A stretch of 64,000 nucleotides of DNA from Pseudomonas sp. P5_109 (GTDB taxonomy: Bacteria; Pseudomonadota; Gammaproteobacteria; Pseudomonadales; Pseudomonadaceae). The position numbers were made by a program, and so were the translations under genes. Shown one piece after another: positions 8,533 through 18,473 of this stretch. Every line of letters starts with the position of its first letter. The first letter of the stretch is position 1. Where the stretch lies: NCBI RefSeq assembly GCF_034009455.1, contig NZ_CP125380.1, positions 3,299,501 to 3,363,500 on the forward strand. The letters run 5' to 3'. The notes below the pieces were generated by a model. It did not search any database. It was given only the letters and a program-made list of their open reading frames with translations, and was not told the DNA's origin.

Positions 8533-10005
8533 CTAGCGGTTTGACGGTGCGACCACCGCAGCCTTTGCGGACTCATCCCTGGCGGTCACATCGGGGTTCT
8601 GCATCACCTGAAGCACGGAGGCCTCCGGATCGAATTCGTCTTCCTCCAGCTCAATGAACTCCTCGGGCAGGAAGATATTAAGAACGATAGCGCACAGCGC
8701 GCCGACGGTGATGGGCGATTCGAAAATGTTGTGCAGGGCCTTGGGCAGTTCACGCAAGACTTCCGGCACGGCGGCCACGCCCAGGCCCATGCCGAGGGAG
8801 ATCGCCACGATCAGCATGTTGCGCCGATGCAGGCCGGCCTCGGCGAGAATCTTGATCCCGGCCACGGCGACGGTGCCGAACATCACCAGTTCCGCGCCCC
8901 CCAGCACCGGTTTCGGCATCAGTTGCAGGACCGCGCCGATCATCGGGAACAGGCCCAGCACCACCAGCAATCCGGCGATGAAAAAAGCCACGTAGCGGCT
9001 GGCCACGCCCGTGAGCTGGATCACCCCGTTGTTCTGGGCGAAGGTCACCATCGGCATGCTGTTGAACACCGCCGCCATGGCCGAGTTGAGGCCGTCGGCG
9101 AGCAGGCCGGACTTGATCCGGCGAATGTACAGCGGGCCTTTGACCGGCTGCCGGGAGATCATCGAGTTGGCCGTGAGGTCACCGGCGGCCTCCAGCGGCG
9201 ACACGAGGAAAATCACCGCCACCGGAATGAACGCCACCCAATCGAAGTTGAACCCGTACTTGAACGGCACCGGTACGCTCACCAGCGCGACGTCGGGCAG
9301 GCTGTGGAAATCCACCTGGCCCATGAGCCAGGCCACCCCATAACCCAGGGTCAGGCCGATGACAATCGCGCCCAGGCGCAGAAACGGCACGTCCACCCGG
9401 TTCAACACCACGATGGTGCCCAGCACCAGTGCAGCCAGGGCCAGGTGACTGGCGGCCCCCAGGTCCGGGGCGCCGAAGCCTCCCGCGATGTCGGTCATGG
9501 CCACCTTGATCAGCGACAAACCCATCAGCGTGATGATCGTCCCGGTCACTACCGGGGTGATCAGCATGCGCAGTTTGCCGATGAACTGGCTCAACACCAC
9601 TTCGATGAACGCGGCAAAAAAACACACGCCGAAGATGGTCGAGAGAATCTCGTCGGTGCCGCCGCCCCGGGCCTTGACCATGAAGCCGGCGCTGAGAATC
9701 ACACTGATGAACGAGAAGCTGGTGCCTTGCAGGCACAGAAGGCCGGAGCCCACCGGGCCAAAACGCCGCGCCTGCACGAAGGTGCCCAGGCCGGAGACAA
9801 ACAGCGCCATGCTGATCAGATAAGGAATTTCGCTTTGCAGGCCCAGGGCGCTGCCCATGATCAACGTCGGGGTGATGATGCCGACAAAACTCGCCAGCAC
9901 ATGTTGCAGGGCGGCGAAGACGGTGGCGGTCAGGTGCGGGCGGTCATCAAGGCCGTAAATAAGGTCGCTGTGGCGTGGAGCGGGGGCTTTTTCGGAGGCG
10001 GTCAT
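8533..10005 (-). CDS. NCS2 nucleobase:cation symporter (xanthine/uric acid permease family)
   Basis: 490 residues with roughly 12-14 hydrophobic segments. The family signature QNNGVIQLTGVASR appears near residue 320, and NSMISRQPV earlier marks the xanthine-transporter subgroup (XanQ-like). It imports a purine base, most likely xanthine or urate, with protons. The cytoplasmic C-terminal tail is acidic (IELEEDEFDPEAS). No purine catabolic gene is adjacent, so the precise substrate is uncertain. Its own terminator follows, and the HPP gene is about 100 bases upstream. Confidence 0.87.
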   Translation of the reverse strand: MTASEKAPAPRHSDLIYGLDDRPHLTATVFAALQHVLASFVGIITPTLIMGSALGLQSEIPYLISMALFVSGLGTFVQARRFGPVGSGLLCLQGTSFSFISVILSAGFMVKARGGGTDEILSTIFGVCFFAAFIEVVLSQFIGKLRMLITPVVTGTIITLMGLSLIKVAMTDIAGGFGAPDLGAASHLALAALVLGTIVVLNRVDVPFLRLGAIVIGLTLGYGVAWLMGQVDFHSLPDVALVSVPVPFKYGFNFDWVAFIPVAVIFLVSPLEAAGDLTANSMISRQPVKGPLYIRRIKSGLLADGLNSAMAAVFNSMPMVTFAQNNGVIQLTGVASRYVAFFIAGLLVVLGLFPMIGAVLQLMPKPVLGGAELVMFGTVAVAGIKILAEAGLHRRNMLIVAISLGMGLGVAAVPEVLRELPKALHNIFESPITVGALCAIVLNIFLPEEFIELEEDEFDPEASVLQVMQNPDVTARDESAKAAVVAPSNR

Positions 10006-10102
10006 GGTGGTTTGCGTGCCAGAAGGCGGGCCGGGTCAGAAAATGGAGGCGCAGGATGCCAGAACCGCCCGGCCACGGCAAAAGATCCTCCAAAACAGTG
10101 GT

Positions 10103-10810
10103 TTACAGGCGCGCAGCGAACACCTCGCCGACGCTGCGGCGTTTGGCGTGCAATTGGCTGGCCTGGATCAACTGTTCGAGGTCCTCGGGCGTGACGTCAT
10201 AGAACGCCTCCATGTCAGCCAGCGCCAGTTTCAGGTCTTCGGCGGTGATGGCCTGAGTGTCGACCGACGGGTGGTCGGCAGGAATCCTGGCCACCGGCTC
10301 GCTGGCACGCTTGGGGTAACGAACGCGGGTCAGGTTGTTGTAGGCCAGGGCGCAGAGCAGCATCGTCGCGGCGCTGAGCATCACCGGTTCAATGGCTTTC
10401 CAGTCCATGGCAATGGTTGCCGGATCGGCCAGCACCAGGGTCAGGGCCAATGCACCGGCCGGAGGGTGCAGGCACCGCAACCAGCACATCAGGATCAATG
10501 CCATGCCCGCCGCCAGGCACGCGCTACCGAGGGTTCGGCCCAACACATGGGCCACCAGCAAGGCGATCACCCCGGCGCTCAAGTAACCGCCGAGAATCGA
10601 CCAGGGTTGCGCGAGTGCGCCCGAAGACACGGCAAACAACAGCACCGCCGACGCCCCCAGCGGACCGATCAGGTGCTGAGCCACCGCAATGCCGAACACC
10701 TGGCTACAGAGCCACACGCTGAACAGCGTCCCCAGGGCCATGCCGATGGCGGCGCGGCTCCATTCGGTGGGGCGGGTATTGATGGCGGCGGGCAACCAGC
10801 GAGCAAGCAT
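10103..10810 (-). CDS. HPP-family integral membrane protein
   Basis: 235 residues from the ATG at 10810, preceded by CTGGAG at a normal spacing; an upstream in-frame TTG would lie inside a terminator and is rejected. The HPP motif is seen as CLHPPAGALAL, and four or more membrane segments occupy residues 20-165. The C-terminal 70 residues are soluble (AEDLKLALADMEAFYDVTPE). Plant HPP proteins move nitrite across chloroplast membranes, but bacterial members are uncharacterised. Many bacterial homologues add CBS domains; this one does not. Confidence 0.8.
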   Translation of the reverse strand: MLARWLPAAINTRPTEWSRAAIGMALGTLFSVWLCSQVFGIAVAQHLIGPLGASAVLLFAVSSGALAQPWSILGGYLSAGVIALLVAHVLGRTLGSACLAAGMALILMCWLRCLHPPAGALALTLVLADPATIAMDWKAIEPVMLSAATMLLCALAYNNLTRVRYPKRASEPVARIPADHPSVDTQAITAEDLKLALADMEAFYDVTPEDLEQLIQASQLHAKRRSVGEVFAARL

Positions 10811-10843
10811 TCTAAAAAAACTCCAGCGCGGAAAAAAGCGAGT

Positions 10844-10882
10844 CAAAAAAAGGGCTTAGCTGGGAAACCCAGAAAGCCCTTG
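10844..10882 (-). terminator. Rho-independent terminator after the MFS gene
   Basis: On the minus strand the stem AAGGGCTTTCTGGG pairs with CCCAGCTAAGCCCTT and is followed by seven T residues. It lies 70 bases downstream of the MFS stop at 10953 and upstream of the HPP ribosome-binding site, separating the two transcripts. Confidence 0.8.
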
Positions 10883-10952
10883 AAGATGTTCCAACTATTG
10901 GGGGAGGAACACGCACAGTGTGCCGGTCAATTAAGGCGCTGACAAATTCATA

Positions 10953-12182
10953 TTAATGAGCTTTCAGTGCATTAATTTTCTTTAAATTGCCCCGTCGGCC
11001 GCTTAGGTAGCACAGCAAACCGCCGAGTGCTGCCAGCGCACTCAAGGCGTAAAACATCGTCGGCGCCGGTGTGCGCATCAACATGAAGCCACAAATCACC
11101 GGGCTCAATGCACCGCCAAGCGCAGCAAGGTTTTGTGCGCCGTAATAGCTTCCGCGCAAGTCTTCCGGCGCCAGGGTGTCGACGAAGAGAAACTCCGCCG
11201 GATAAATAATGATTTCACCGAGGGTGAAGATAAACATCGCCACGCACCAGCTCACCAGGCTGTCCGCCAGGCTGAAGCCGATCAGCCCGAGGATGAACAG
11301 ACCGGTGCCGGCGACGATCCATTGGCGCAATTGCTCACGCTTGAGGAAACGCCCGATCTGGTACTGCAGCAAGATCACACTGATGGCGTTGCAGGCGAGC
11401 AGGGCGGCCATGACATCCATGGTGTGTTTGGAATCACTGGTCACTAGCAAATACTGCGACAGGTAAAACGTAAATCGCCCGTGCACCACCGTACTGAGCA
11501 GGCAACCGGCGGTGAACATGATCAGGGTGCGGTCATTTTTCAGGGTGACCAGGGTTTTGAGAAAACTCTGCGCCTGACCGGTGACAGACGCACGCGCCGG
11601 GTCCTTCGCGATCCCGGTCATCAGGAAAATGCTGAAAAAAGCGATGGCCGCAGCCACCAGGAATGGCGCACTTGCAAAGGCACCGGCAATCAGCACGCCA
11701 AGCATTGGCCCGACAGCGTAACCAATGTTGGTCAGGGTATAGCTCAGGGAAAACGCCTTGGCGCGCTGGCCCACAGGAAGGTTGTCGCTGAGAATCGCTT
11801 TCGAACCGATCAGGAACAGCGATGACGCGGTTTCAGTGACGATCAGGGTGATCGTGGTCAGGTAGAGGTTTTCAGCAAAGGTCAGCAACACCAGGCCAAT
11901 GGCGCTGGACGCCATCGAAAGAATAAGCAATCGGCGCTTTTCGAAGCGGTCGATGATGTAACCGCCATACAGGGAGAGCAGGGTGGCGACGAACACCGCA
12001 ATGCCGAGCAGCAGGCCAACGTCCTGCTGGTTGAGGCCAAGCTTGTCGCTGACGAACAGCGTGAGTAAAGGGCTGGTGATGGCACGGCTGACGACGATGG
12101 TCAGCGAGCAGATCAGCAGGCGGCGGATAAGGGGGGAGTAGCTGGTCACGGCGTGAATGTCCTTATTCGATCGGGCCGGCAT
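10953..12182 (-). CDS. Major facilitator superfamily transporter (MdtH-like drug/metabolite efflux)
   Basis: 409 residues, about 12 membrane segments. The MFS loop 2-3 motif is seen as GGYIIDRFEKRRLL and the second-half copy as QIGRFLKREQLRQW. The general form resembles small-solute or drug efflux carriers of the MdtH/YceL group. The ATG at 12182 (MPARSNKDIHA) is used, but a GTG at 12149 would remove the first 11 residues and is equally possible. It follows the arn operon in the same direction after a gap of about 57 bases; whether it is co-transcribed is unclear. The substrate is unknown. Confidence 0.75.
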   Translation of the reverse strand: MPARSNKDIHAVTSYSPLIRRLLICSLTIVVSRAITSPLLTLFVSDKLGLNQQDVGLLLGIAVFVATLLSLYGGYIIDRFEKRRLLILSMASSAIGLVLLTFAENLYLTTITLIVTETASSLFLIGSKAILSDNLPVGQRAKAFSLSYTLTNIGYAVGPMLGVLIAGAFASAPFLVAAAIAFFSIFLMTGIAKDPARASVTGQAQSFLKTLVTLKNDRTLIMFTAGCLLSTVVHGRFTFYLSQYLLVTSDSKHTMDVMAALLACNAISVILLQYQIGRFLKREQLRQWIVAGTGLFILGLIGFSLADSLVSWCVAMFIFTLGEIIIYPAEFLFVDTLAPEDLRGSYYGAQNLAALGGALSPVICGFMLMRTPAPTMFYALSALAALGGLLCYLSGRRGNLKKINALKAH

Positions 12183-12238
12183 CAGCCCGACCGTGAGCGC
12201 TACTCTAGCAGCCGGACACTCGGTCGTTGCTACGGGAT

Positions 12239-13822
12239 TTACTTGAGATGCAGCAACACGAAATCATTCTTGTCGAACCGCCCGCTCAGCACTGGCGGCA
12301 ATGCACCAACAGCCGTGCCTTGCAATGCCTTGTACGCGTTCAGGTCCATCATCAGCCATGCCGGGCCCTTGAGGGTTTCAAGTTCCTGGTGTGAATCGGT
12401 GAACTCTGGTTGCAGGCCTTGATTGATGTTGACCATGAACTTGATGGCTTTGGCATCCTTGCCCATCGCGTGCATCACCAGTGGTGCGGGGTCTTTTTGC
12501 ACGAGTTCAAACGCTTCGTGGCTGAAGGTCCGGGTGTCGTAAAGCTGTCGCTGGATCGGCTCGAACTGCAGGATATATACCGACCACAGTGCCAGGACTG
12601 CGCAAAGGGCGAGAGTCTGCGCGCGCCAGCGGGGCTGCCTGAGCGCTACGACGGCGACCGCTTGCAGCGCGCCGAGAATGATGAACAACGACGTGAGATG
12701 GGCCACGTCTTCGGGGAATCTTCGCTGTATCACCAGCAAGGTCAAGATCAGCAGCCCCGGAATCAGCAGCCATAAGCCCTGCATCAATACGCGCAGCCAA
12801 CCGAACAGCCGACCTTGCACGGCGTAAAACGGATAAGCCGCCATGATCGCCGCCACGGGCAGGATCGGCAGCAGGTAACGGGCCTTTTTCGCCTGCGGGA
12901 CGGAAAGGCCGACCATCACGATCAATCCGGCAGCTGCGCAGTACAGTGTCAGGCGCAATGCCGGGCCTGACTGTTGTCGGCCAGAAGCGGCGACCGCCAC
13001 CAGCGCCAGTACTGCCAGTGGCCAGGCCAGTGCGTAGTTGCCTACCGAACTGGTGAAGTAATACAACACCTCGTTGGAGCCTTCGCTGCCGTCCATGCGC
13101 CCCATGAACTGCATGCGAATCACGTCCTGCAAGAAGGCCGGGCCGCCACTGACGTCCGCCAGCCACAGCAACAGCCCGACGCACACCGCCAGCAACGCGG
13201 AGGCCAACAATCCGAAGACCAGCATTCGTCGCCACTGGCGATTTACCAGAAAATAGCTGCAGAGCATTCCCGTAGGGATGACCAGGCCGATGGGCCCACG
13301 AATCCAGAAACCCAGCATCAACAAGGCAAAGATCAGAATCCAGCGGCGCGGCGCGCCAAAGTGATCGGCGGTATAACCCAGGTAAAACACACTGAACGCC
13401 ACGGCCGCCAGCATCAGATCGAGGGAAACCGCACGGGTTTCGGTGATGAAGGTGTTGGTCAGCAGCATCAGGGCGATGCTCAGCAGCGCCCAACGCGTGG
13501 AATAGGGCGCCAGCAGGCGGTACATCAAGGTGACGATGACCGCTGCGGCGAAGGCGCTCGGCAGCCATGCGGTCAGGCTGGTGACCTGGCCGAAGGGCAG
13601 TGAGAGCAGCCAGATGAAGACTGTTGAAAGTCCCGAATAGTCTGCATAGGGCTGGCCATAGGTCGTTGGAAAAAACGACGGGCCATTGCGCAGCATCTCC
13701 TGGGCGAACAGCACGAAGCGCGAATCGAAGCCGATGGCCGCCTGCTGATACATCCCGGCGCAGAACAACAACAGCGCCAACAGACCCAGCGCGAGGGACT
13801 GTCGGCGGATGTGGGGGATCAT
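12239..13822 (-). CDS. GT39/ArnT-like integral membrane glycosyltransferase at the end of the arn operon
   Basis: 527 residues from the ATG at 13822, six bases after the ugd stop. An open frame continues upstream into ugd but gives a charged, non-membrane start, so it was rejected. The first periplasmic loop has AIGFDSRFVLFAQEML, matching the acidic catalytic loop of the PMT/ArnT superfamily (ArnT has [10 protein letters not shown]). About 11 membrane segments follow, then a short periplasmic C-terminal domain. It probably transfers a sugar from an undecaprenyl-phosphate carrier; position in the operon suggests lipid A, core or a related surface target. It is not ArnT itself, which is encoded at 15943-17592. 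Confidence 0.8.
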   Translation of the reverse strand: MIPHIRRQSLALGLLALLLFCAGMYQQAAIGFDSRFVLFAQEMLRNGPSFFPTTYGQPYADYSGLSTVFIWLLSLPFGQVTSLTAWLPSAFAAAVIVTLMYRLLAPYSTRWALLSIALMLLTNTFITETRAVSLDLMLAAVAFSVFYLGYTADHFGAPRRWILIFALLMLGFWIRGPIGLVIPTGMLCSYFLVNRQWRRMLVFGLLASALLAVCVGLLLWLADVSGGPAFLQDVIRMQFMGRMDGSEGSNEVLYYFTSSVGNYALAWPLAVLALVAVAASGRQQSGPALRLTLYCAAAGLIVMVGLSVPQAKKARYLLPILPVAAIMAAYPFYAVQGRLFGWLRVLMQGLWLLIPGLLILTLLVIQRRFPEDVAHLTSLFIILGALQAVAVVALRQPRWRAQTLALCAVLALWSVYILQFEPIQRQLYDTRTFSHEAFELVQKDPAPLVMHAMGKDAKAIKFMVNINQGLQPEFTDSHQELETLKGPAWLMMDLNAYKALQGTAVGALPPVLSGRFDKNDFVLLHLK

Positions 13823-13827
13823 GAGGT

Positions 13828-15207
13828 TCAGGCGACCACGGCTTCGGTTGACCATTGCTGATGAGGCATCGGCAATTTGCGCGATTCGCCCCGGCCGATC
13901 GGGAAGTAGGTGAAACCGATGCGTGCCAGGCGGTCTGCGTCGTACAGGTTGCGGCCGTCGAAGATCACCGGTGCGTTGAGTCGCTGCTGGATCAGCTCGA
14001 AGTCCGGCGCCTTGAACTGTTGCCATTCGGTGCAGATGATCAGTGCATCGGCACCGGACAGGACCGACTCAGGCGTGCCCATGAGCATCAGTTTCGATTC
14101 ATCGGGATACAGCTTCTGGGTTTCCTGCATGGCTTCGGGATCGAATGCGCGGACATTTGCCCCGGCGGCCCACAGCGATTCCAGCAACACCCGGCTCGGA
14201 GCATCGCGCATGTCGTCGGTGTTTGGCTTGAACGCCAGGCCCCACAAGGCAAAGGTCTTGCCACGCAAGTCGCCCTTGTAGAACGCGTTGATGCGCTCGA
14301 ACAACTTGTGTTTCTGCCGCTCGTTGATCGCTTCCACTGCTTGCAGCAGGTCGCTGGAGCAATGGGCCTCTTCGGCGCTGTGGATCAGGGCGCGCATGTC
14401 CTTGGGGAAGCATGAGCCACCGTAGCCGCAACCGGGGTAGATGAAGTGGTAGCCGATGCGCGAGTCGGCGCCGATGCCCAGGCGTACCGATTCGATGTCG
14501 GCACCCAGGTGTTCGGCCAGCTCGGCGATCTGGTTGATGAAGCTGATCTTGGTCGCCAGCATGCAGTTGGCGGCGTATTTGGTCAGCTCGGCGCTGCGCA
14601 AGTCCATGAACATGATGCGTTCGTGATTGCGGTTGAAGGGCGAGTAAAGGTCGCGCATCACGTCACGCACTTCTTCGCGCTCACAGCCTACGACGATACG
14701 GTCCGGGCGTCGGCAGTCGGCCACGGCGGAACCTTCTTTCAGGAATTCCGGGTTGGAGACGATATCGAACTGCAGTACGCGCCCGGCATTGAGCAGGCAT
14801 TTGTCGATGTGGGCACGCAAGGCGTCGCCGGTGCCGACCGGGACGGTGGATTTTTCCACCAGGATCGCCGGCTGTTCACGATGCCGTGCTACCGCTTCGC
14901 CCACCGACATCACGTAGCGCAAGTCTGCCGAGCCGTCGTCCCGGGACGGAGTACCGACCGCGATGAACAGCACCTGACCGTGCTGGACGGCAAATTTTTC
15001 GTCGCAGGTGAACTGCAACCGTTTGGCGTCAAGACCTTCGCGTACCAGGCTGGCGAGCCCGGGTTCGAAAATACTCACGTGGCCCTGCTTGAGCAGTTCG
15101 ACCTTCTTCTCGTCAACGTCCATGCAGACCACGTCGTGGCCGACTTCCGCCAATACCGCTGCCTGCACCAGGCCAACATAACCGCTACCAAACACACTGA
15201 TTTTCAT
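13828..15207 (-). CDS. ugd: UDP-glucose 6-dehydrogenase (arn-linked Ugd/PmrE)
   Basis: 459 residues. It oxidises UDP-glucose to UDP-glucuronate, the substrate of the ArnA decarboxylase half. The N-terminal Rossmann motif is [20 protein letters not shown] and the catalytic cysteine sits in [13 protein letters not shown]. The length matches the bacterial family. The start overlaps the arnF stop by ATGA, so all aminoarabinose precursor enzymes are supplied from one operon. The C-terminal domain ends with [17 protein letters not shown], as usual. Confidence 0.93.
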   Translation of the reverse strand: MKISVFGSGYVGLVQAAVLAEVGHDVVCMDVDEKKVELLKQGHVSIFEPGLASLVREGLDAKRLQFTCDEKFAVQHGQVLFIAVGTPSRDDGSADLRYVMSVGEAVARHREQPAILVEKSTVPVGTGDALRAHIDKCLLNAGRVLQFDIVSNPEFLKEGSAVADCRRPDRIVVGCEREEVRDVMRDLYSPFNRNHERIMFMDLRSAELTKYAANCMLATKISFINQIAELAEHLGADIESVRLGIGADSRIGYHFIYPGCGYGGSCFPKDMRALIHSAEEAHCSSDLLQAVEAINERQKHKLFERINAFYKGDLRGKTFALWGLAFKPNTDDMRDAPSRVLLESLWAAGANVRAFDPEAMQETQKLYPDESKLMLMGTPESVLSGADALIICTEWQQFKAPDFELIQQRLNAPVIFDGRNLYDADRLARIGFTYFPIGRGESRKLPMPHQQWSTEAVVA

Positions 15208-15605
15208 GGGGCACTCCTTGATTCGGGCGCACGAGCAGGTCGAGAATTAATGGTAATGACGCCGAGGATGACCAATGCCACGCCAAGGCTTTTTGTCAGG
15301 CTGAATGCTTCGTTGAACAGTGGCAGGCTGGCGGCCAACAAGTACACCAGCGCATAGCTGATGCTCAGCAGCGAGTAGGCACGGCCCAGGGGCAGGTCCC
15401 GCAGGGCGGCGAGCCAGCAGAGCATCGACAAGGCATAGGCGAAGATGGCCACGAGCACCAAGGCAACGGCGCTCAGGTCGATGTGAGCGCTGAGCCATTG
15501 TTCGGGTTGAGGCAGGTGACTCATGCTCCAACGCATGCCCAATTGGGCGGCGCTGACCAGCAACACACTGCCCAGTGCGAAGGTGATTCCGCGAGTCGGG
15601 TTCAT
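15204..15605 (-). CDS. arnF: ArnF, subunit of the undecaprenyl-phosphate-aminoarabinose flippase
   Basis: 133 residues from the ATG at 15605, which overlaps the arnE stop (ATGA). A longer open frame upstream lies inside arnE and was rejected. Four membrane segments of the small-multidrug-resistance fold are visible, with the family stretch [20 protein letters not shown]. With ArnE it flips undecaprenyl-P-L-Ara4N to the periplasm for ArnT. The order arnE-arnF-ugd is that of P. aeruginosa. Confidence 0.9.
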   Translation of the reverse strand: MNPTRGITFALGSVLLVSAAQLGMRWSMSHLPQPEQWLSAHIDLSAVALVLVAIFAYALSMLCWLAALRDLPLGRAYSLLSISYALVYLLAASLPLFNEAFSLTKSLGVALVILGVITINSRPARAPESRSAP

Positions 15606-15946
15606 GCGTGTTGCCCCAGCAATGCCACGCCGCCGATGACCAGTGCCACACCCAGCCAGTGGCGGCGGTCGATGGTTTCGTGGAACACGAAACGCGCAAC
15701 CAGGGTGATCAGCACGAAGTTCAGGCTCAGCATCGGATAGGCAATCCCGACTTCCAGGCGTTGCAGTACCAGCAACCACACCAGCAGGCCCAGCCCCAAT
15801 GAGGCCAGGGCCAGCCAAAGCCAGGGCGAACGCAGTTTGTCCGCCCACCCGGATGACTGGCCGCGCCAGCTTTCCACGGCATATTTCTGGGCGATCTGGC
15901 CCAGGCAGGTCAGCAGGCAGGCGAGCAGTAGCAATAGCAGGCTCAT
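15602..15946 (-). CDS. arnE: ArnE, subunit of the undecaprenyl-phosphate-aminoarabinose flippase
   Basis: 114 residues with four membrane segments (SMR/EamA-like fold). Conserved segments include [32 protein letters not shown] and [14 protein letters not shown]. It forms a heterodimer with ArnF. It overlaps arnT upstream and arnF downstream by four bases each, so translation of the operon is coupled here. Confidence 0.92.
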   Translation of the reverse strand: MSLLLLLLACLLTCLGQIAQKYAVESWRGQSSGWADKLRSPWLWLALASLGLGLLVWLLVLQRLEVGIAYPMLSLNFVLITLVARFVFHETIDRRHWLGVALVIGGVALLGQHA

Positions 15947-17592
15947 AGTGTCGCCTGTGGAATGATCAAAATCACCAGGTTGCCTTGTTCGTAGCGCTTG
16001 CCCTCTTTGGGCAATTGTTCAAGTTCGCGCAGCTCTTCTTCGCCCTTGACCCGCATGACCACACCCACCGAGCCTTGCTGGCGGGCATCGTGCATCCACT
16101 GTTGGACCTGATCGGGGTCGACGCGCTGCTTAAGCGAGTCAGGATAGGCAAGGCCATATTTCAATTCGCCTATCGTGTTGAAAAAAGCCACTTCCGGCCG
16201 TTTCACCCGCCAGGACAACGCCGACGCGGCACCCAGGTCGTTGCTCAACAACTTGGCGCTCTGGCCAAGTTCCTGGGCGTGATCGAGGATGAACTGGTCA
16301 GGTGTTTTATTGGCGACGACGGAATTGGGCAGGCCGGCCGGCAGCACGCCGACGAACAACAGGCTGCCGAAAGCCGGGGCGGCCCAGCATTGCAGCGGGC
16401 GGAAGGCTTGCAGCAGGTTGGCCATGATCCAGCCGATCAAGCCGATGAACACCAACACCAGGTTGTGCAGTTCATGATCATAGATCGGCTTTTTCAGTTG
16501 CAGATAAACCAGGGCCAGCAGGACGGTCACACCCAGCACCAGGTTCAACAGGCCGTTGATGCCCAGGACGCGACCTTGTTCCAGCTTCAATCGGTCAGCC
16601 AGTGCATGGCCGAGCAACAATGCCAGAGGTAACAGGCACGGCAGGATGTAGGCCGGCAGCTTGCCTTTGCTCAGGCTGAAGAAGAACAGCGGCATACATA
16701 ACCAGAGCAGCAGGAAGGCGATGTTGGACTGGCGTCGGGTCTGCCAGGCCTGTTTCAACGCCGGTGGCAACAATGCGACCCACGGCATGCTGAAGGCCAC
16801 CAGCAACGGCAGGTAGTACCACCATGGCGCGTCATGCTGGGCATCGTCCCCGGCAAAACGGCGGATATGTTCGTGCCAGAAGAAGAACCGCCAGTAGTCC
16901 GGCTCCTGGGCGTGCACTGCCAGCGCCCATGGCAGGCTGACGACGATGGCGACCACGACCGCTACCGGGCCGTAGACCAGTAGTTCACGCCAGCGTTTTT
17001 GCCAGATGACCCAAGGCAGGGCGACCAGCACCGGCAGCAGCCAGGCCAGGAAGCCCTTGGTCATGAAGCCCATGCCGCACGCCAGGCCCAGTACCGCCCA
17101 CGCGAACAGGCGTTGAACGCGGCCGACGCTGTCCAGTGCAAACCACAACGCGGCCAGGCTCAGGTTGACCCAGAAGGTGAACTGCGGATCGAGGTTGGCA
17201 TAACCGGCTGAAGCGGCAATGACCGAGAAGCTCATGTAGAGCAATGCGCAGGCGAAGCTCTTGCGCGGATCGTTCCACATGCGGCGGGCGACGAGGTAGC
17301 ACAGCAACACGCTCAGGATAGTGCTCAGCGCAGAAGCGAAGCGCACCCCGAACAGGTTCTGGCCGAACAGCGCCTGACCGATGGCAATCATCCAGTAACC
17401 GGCCGCCGGTTTTTCGAAATAACGTACATCCATGAAATGCGGCGACACCCAGTTGCCGCTCAGGAGCATGCCCTGGCTGATCTGGGCGTAGCGGGTTTCG
17501 TCAGGAATCCATAAGCCATGACTGCCCAGCGGCAGCAGGTACGCCAGCGCCATTAGCGCCAGCAACAACGGAAAAGCCCAGCGTTTGCTCAT
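15943..17592 (-). CDS. arnT: ArnT: undecaprenyl-phosphate-L-Ara4N:lipid A aminoarabinosyltransferase
   Basis: 549 residues, GT83/PMT-type membrane enzyme with about 12-13 membrane segments. The periplasmic catalytic loop is [19 protein letters not shown], with the acidic pair needed for catalysis, followed by [10 protein letters not shown]. It transfers L-Ara4N to lipid A phosphates and lowers binding of cationic peptides and polymyxin. It overlaps arnD and arnE by ATGA. A close paralogue with the same loop is encoded at 36423-38144. Confidence 0.93.
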   Translation of the reverse strand: MSKRWAFPLLLALMALAYLLPLGSHGLWIPDETRYAQISQGMLLSGNWVSPHFMDVRYFEKPAAGYWMIAIGQALFGQNLFGVRFASALSTILSVLLCYLVARRMWNDPRKSFACALLYMSFSVIAASAGYANLDPQFTFWVNLSLAALWFALDSVGRVQRLFAWAVLGLACGMGFMTKGFLAWLLPVLVALPWVIWQKRWRELLVYGPVAVVVAIVVSLPWALAVHAQEPDYWRFFFWHEHIRRFAGDDAQHDAPWWYYLPLLVAFSMPWVALLPPALKQAWQTRRQSNIAFLLLWLCMPLFFFSLSKGKLPAYILPCLLPLALLLGHALADRLKLEQGRVLGINGLLNLVLGVTVLLALVYLQLKKPIYDHELHNLVLVFIGLIGWIMANLLQAFRPLQCWAAPAFGSLLFVGVLPAGLPNSVVANKTPDQFILDHAQELGQSAKLLSNDLGAASALSWRVKRPEVAFFNTIGELKYGLAYPDSLKQRVDPDQVQQWMHDARQQGSVGVVMRVKGEEELRELEQLPKEGKRYEQGNLVILIIPQATL

Positions 17593-18473
17593 GCGCCTTG
17601 CACTCCCAGCCAGCCTTCGCGACCTTCGAGCGCACCACGTATCACGCGGCCGACCGGCAGGCTGTCAGGGGGCTCGGGCAACAAATCGCCCAAGGGTTGA
17701 AAACGGATGTCGCGCTGACGTGCATCGCTCAGCAGTTGACGGAAATCGTTGGCCATCAGAATCCCTTCTACCTCGGCATGGATTGTGTAGACATTGAGTT
17801 TTTCCGGAGTGAACCGGTCCAGGATGAACCTGTTGAAATCCTTGGCGGCGACGGTCGGCCCGACCACTTCGTCGAAGGTCGGCAGGTCCACCGGGATCTG
17901 CGGCGTTCCCAATTGCCCGTTGGCCAGTCTCGGCTGGAACAGACTTTGGCCACGGCAGTCGCTGTTGTAGCGAAAACCAAAACCCTGCTTGGCTTCGATC
18001 ACGCGCTCGTCCGCTCGCCAGCCGGCGACCGCCGAGCAGTCGACTTTCTCGCCGAGAATGTCGCTGAGCGTGTCTACACCCTTGCGGATCTGTTCGATCA
18101 GTTGCGCGTCGCTCCAGGTCCCGGCGTTGGCTTGCCAGCCATGGTGATCCCAGGTGTGCAGTCCAACTTCATGCCCGGCGTCCCGGGCCTGGCGCATCAA
18201 GTGCCCCAGGTCACGGCCGATCGGTTTTCCAGGCCATGCGGTGCCGGCCAGCAGAATGTCCCAGCCATACAGGCCGGCTGCATTGGAACGGAGCATTTTC
18301 CAGAGAAACTGTGGACGGATGAGGCGCCACAAGTGGCGCCCCATGTTGTCCGGCCCGACACTGAAGAAGAACGTCGCCTTGACCTGGGCTTCATCAAGGA
18401 TTTCCAGCAAACGCGGCACCCCTTCACGGGTGCCCCGGTAGGTGTCGACATCAATCCGCAGTCCCGCCTGCAT
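17589..18473 (-). CDS. arnD: ArnD: undecaprenyl-P-4-formamido-L-arabinose deformylase
   Basis: 294 residues of the polysaccharide deacetylase (NodB) fold. The metal-site regions are seen as [16 protein letters not shown] at the N-terminus and [11 protein letters not shown] at about residues 100-110. It removes the formyl group from the lipid-linked sugar so that it can be flipped and transferred. The start ATG shares bases with the arnA stop (TAATG). The length is typical of the family (about 295-300). Confidence 0.92.
   Translation of the reverse strand: MQAGLRIDVDTYRGTREGVPRLLEILDEAQVKATFFFSVGPDNMGRHLWRLIRPQFLWKMLRSNAAGLYGWDILLAGTAWPGKPIGRDLGHLMRQARDAGHEVGLHTWDHHGWQANAGTWSDAQLIEQIRKGVDTLSDILGEKVDCSAVAGWRADERVIEAKQGFGFRYNSDCRGQSLFQPRLANGQLGTPQIPVDLPTFDEVVGPTVAAKDFNRFILDRFTPEKLNVYTIHAEVEGILMANDFRQLLSDARQRDIRFQPLGDLLPEPPDSLPVGRVIRGALEGREGWLGVQGA

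Noticed and set aside
8731..10194. Open frame of about 490 codons antisense to the NCS2 permease
   Set aside because: Histidine-, glutamine- and arginine-rich shadow of a membrane protein gene; no start context or domain.
13823..14026. N-terminal extension of the GT39 transferase into ugd
   Set aside because: It would overlap a conserved ugd C-terminus and encode a charged segment without a membrane start; the ATG at 13822 is better.
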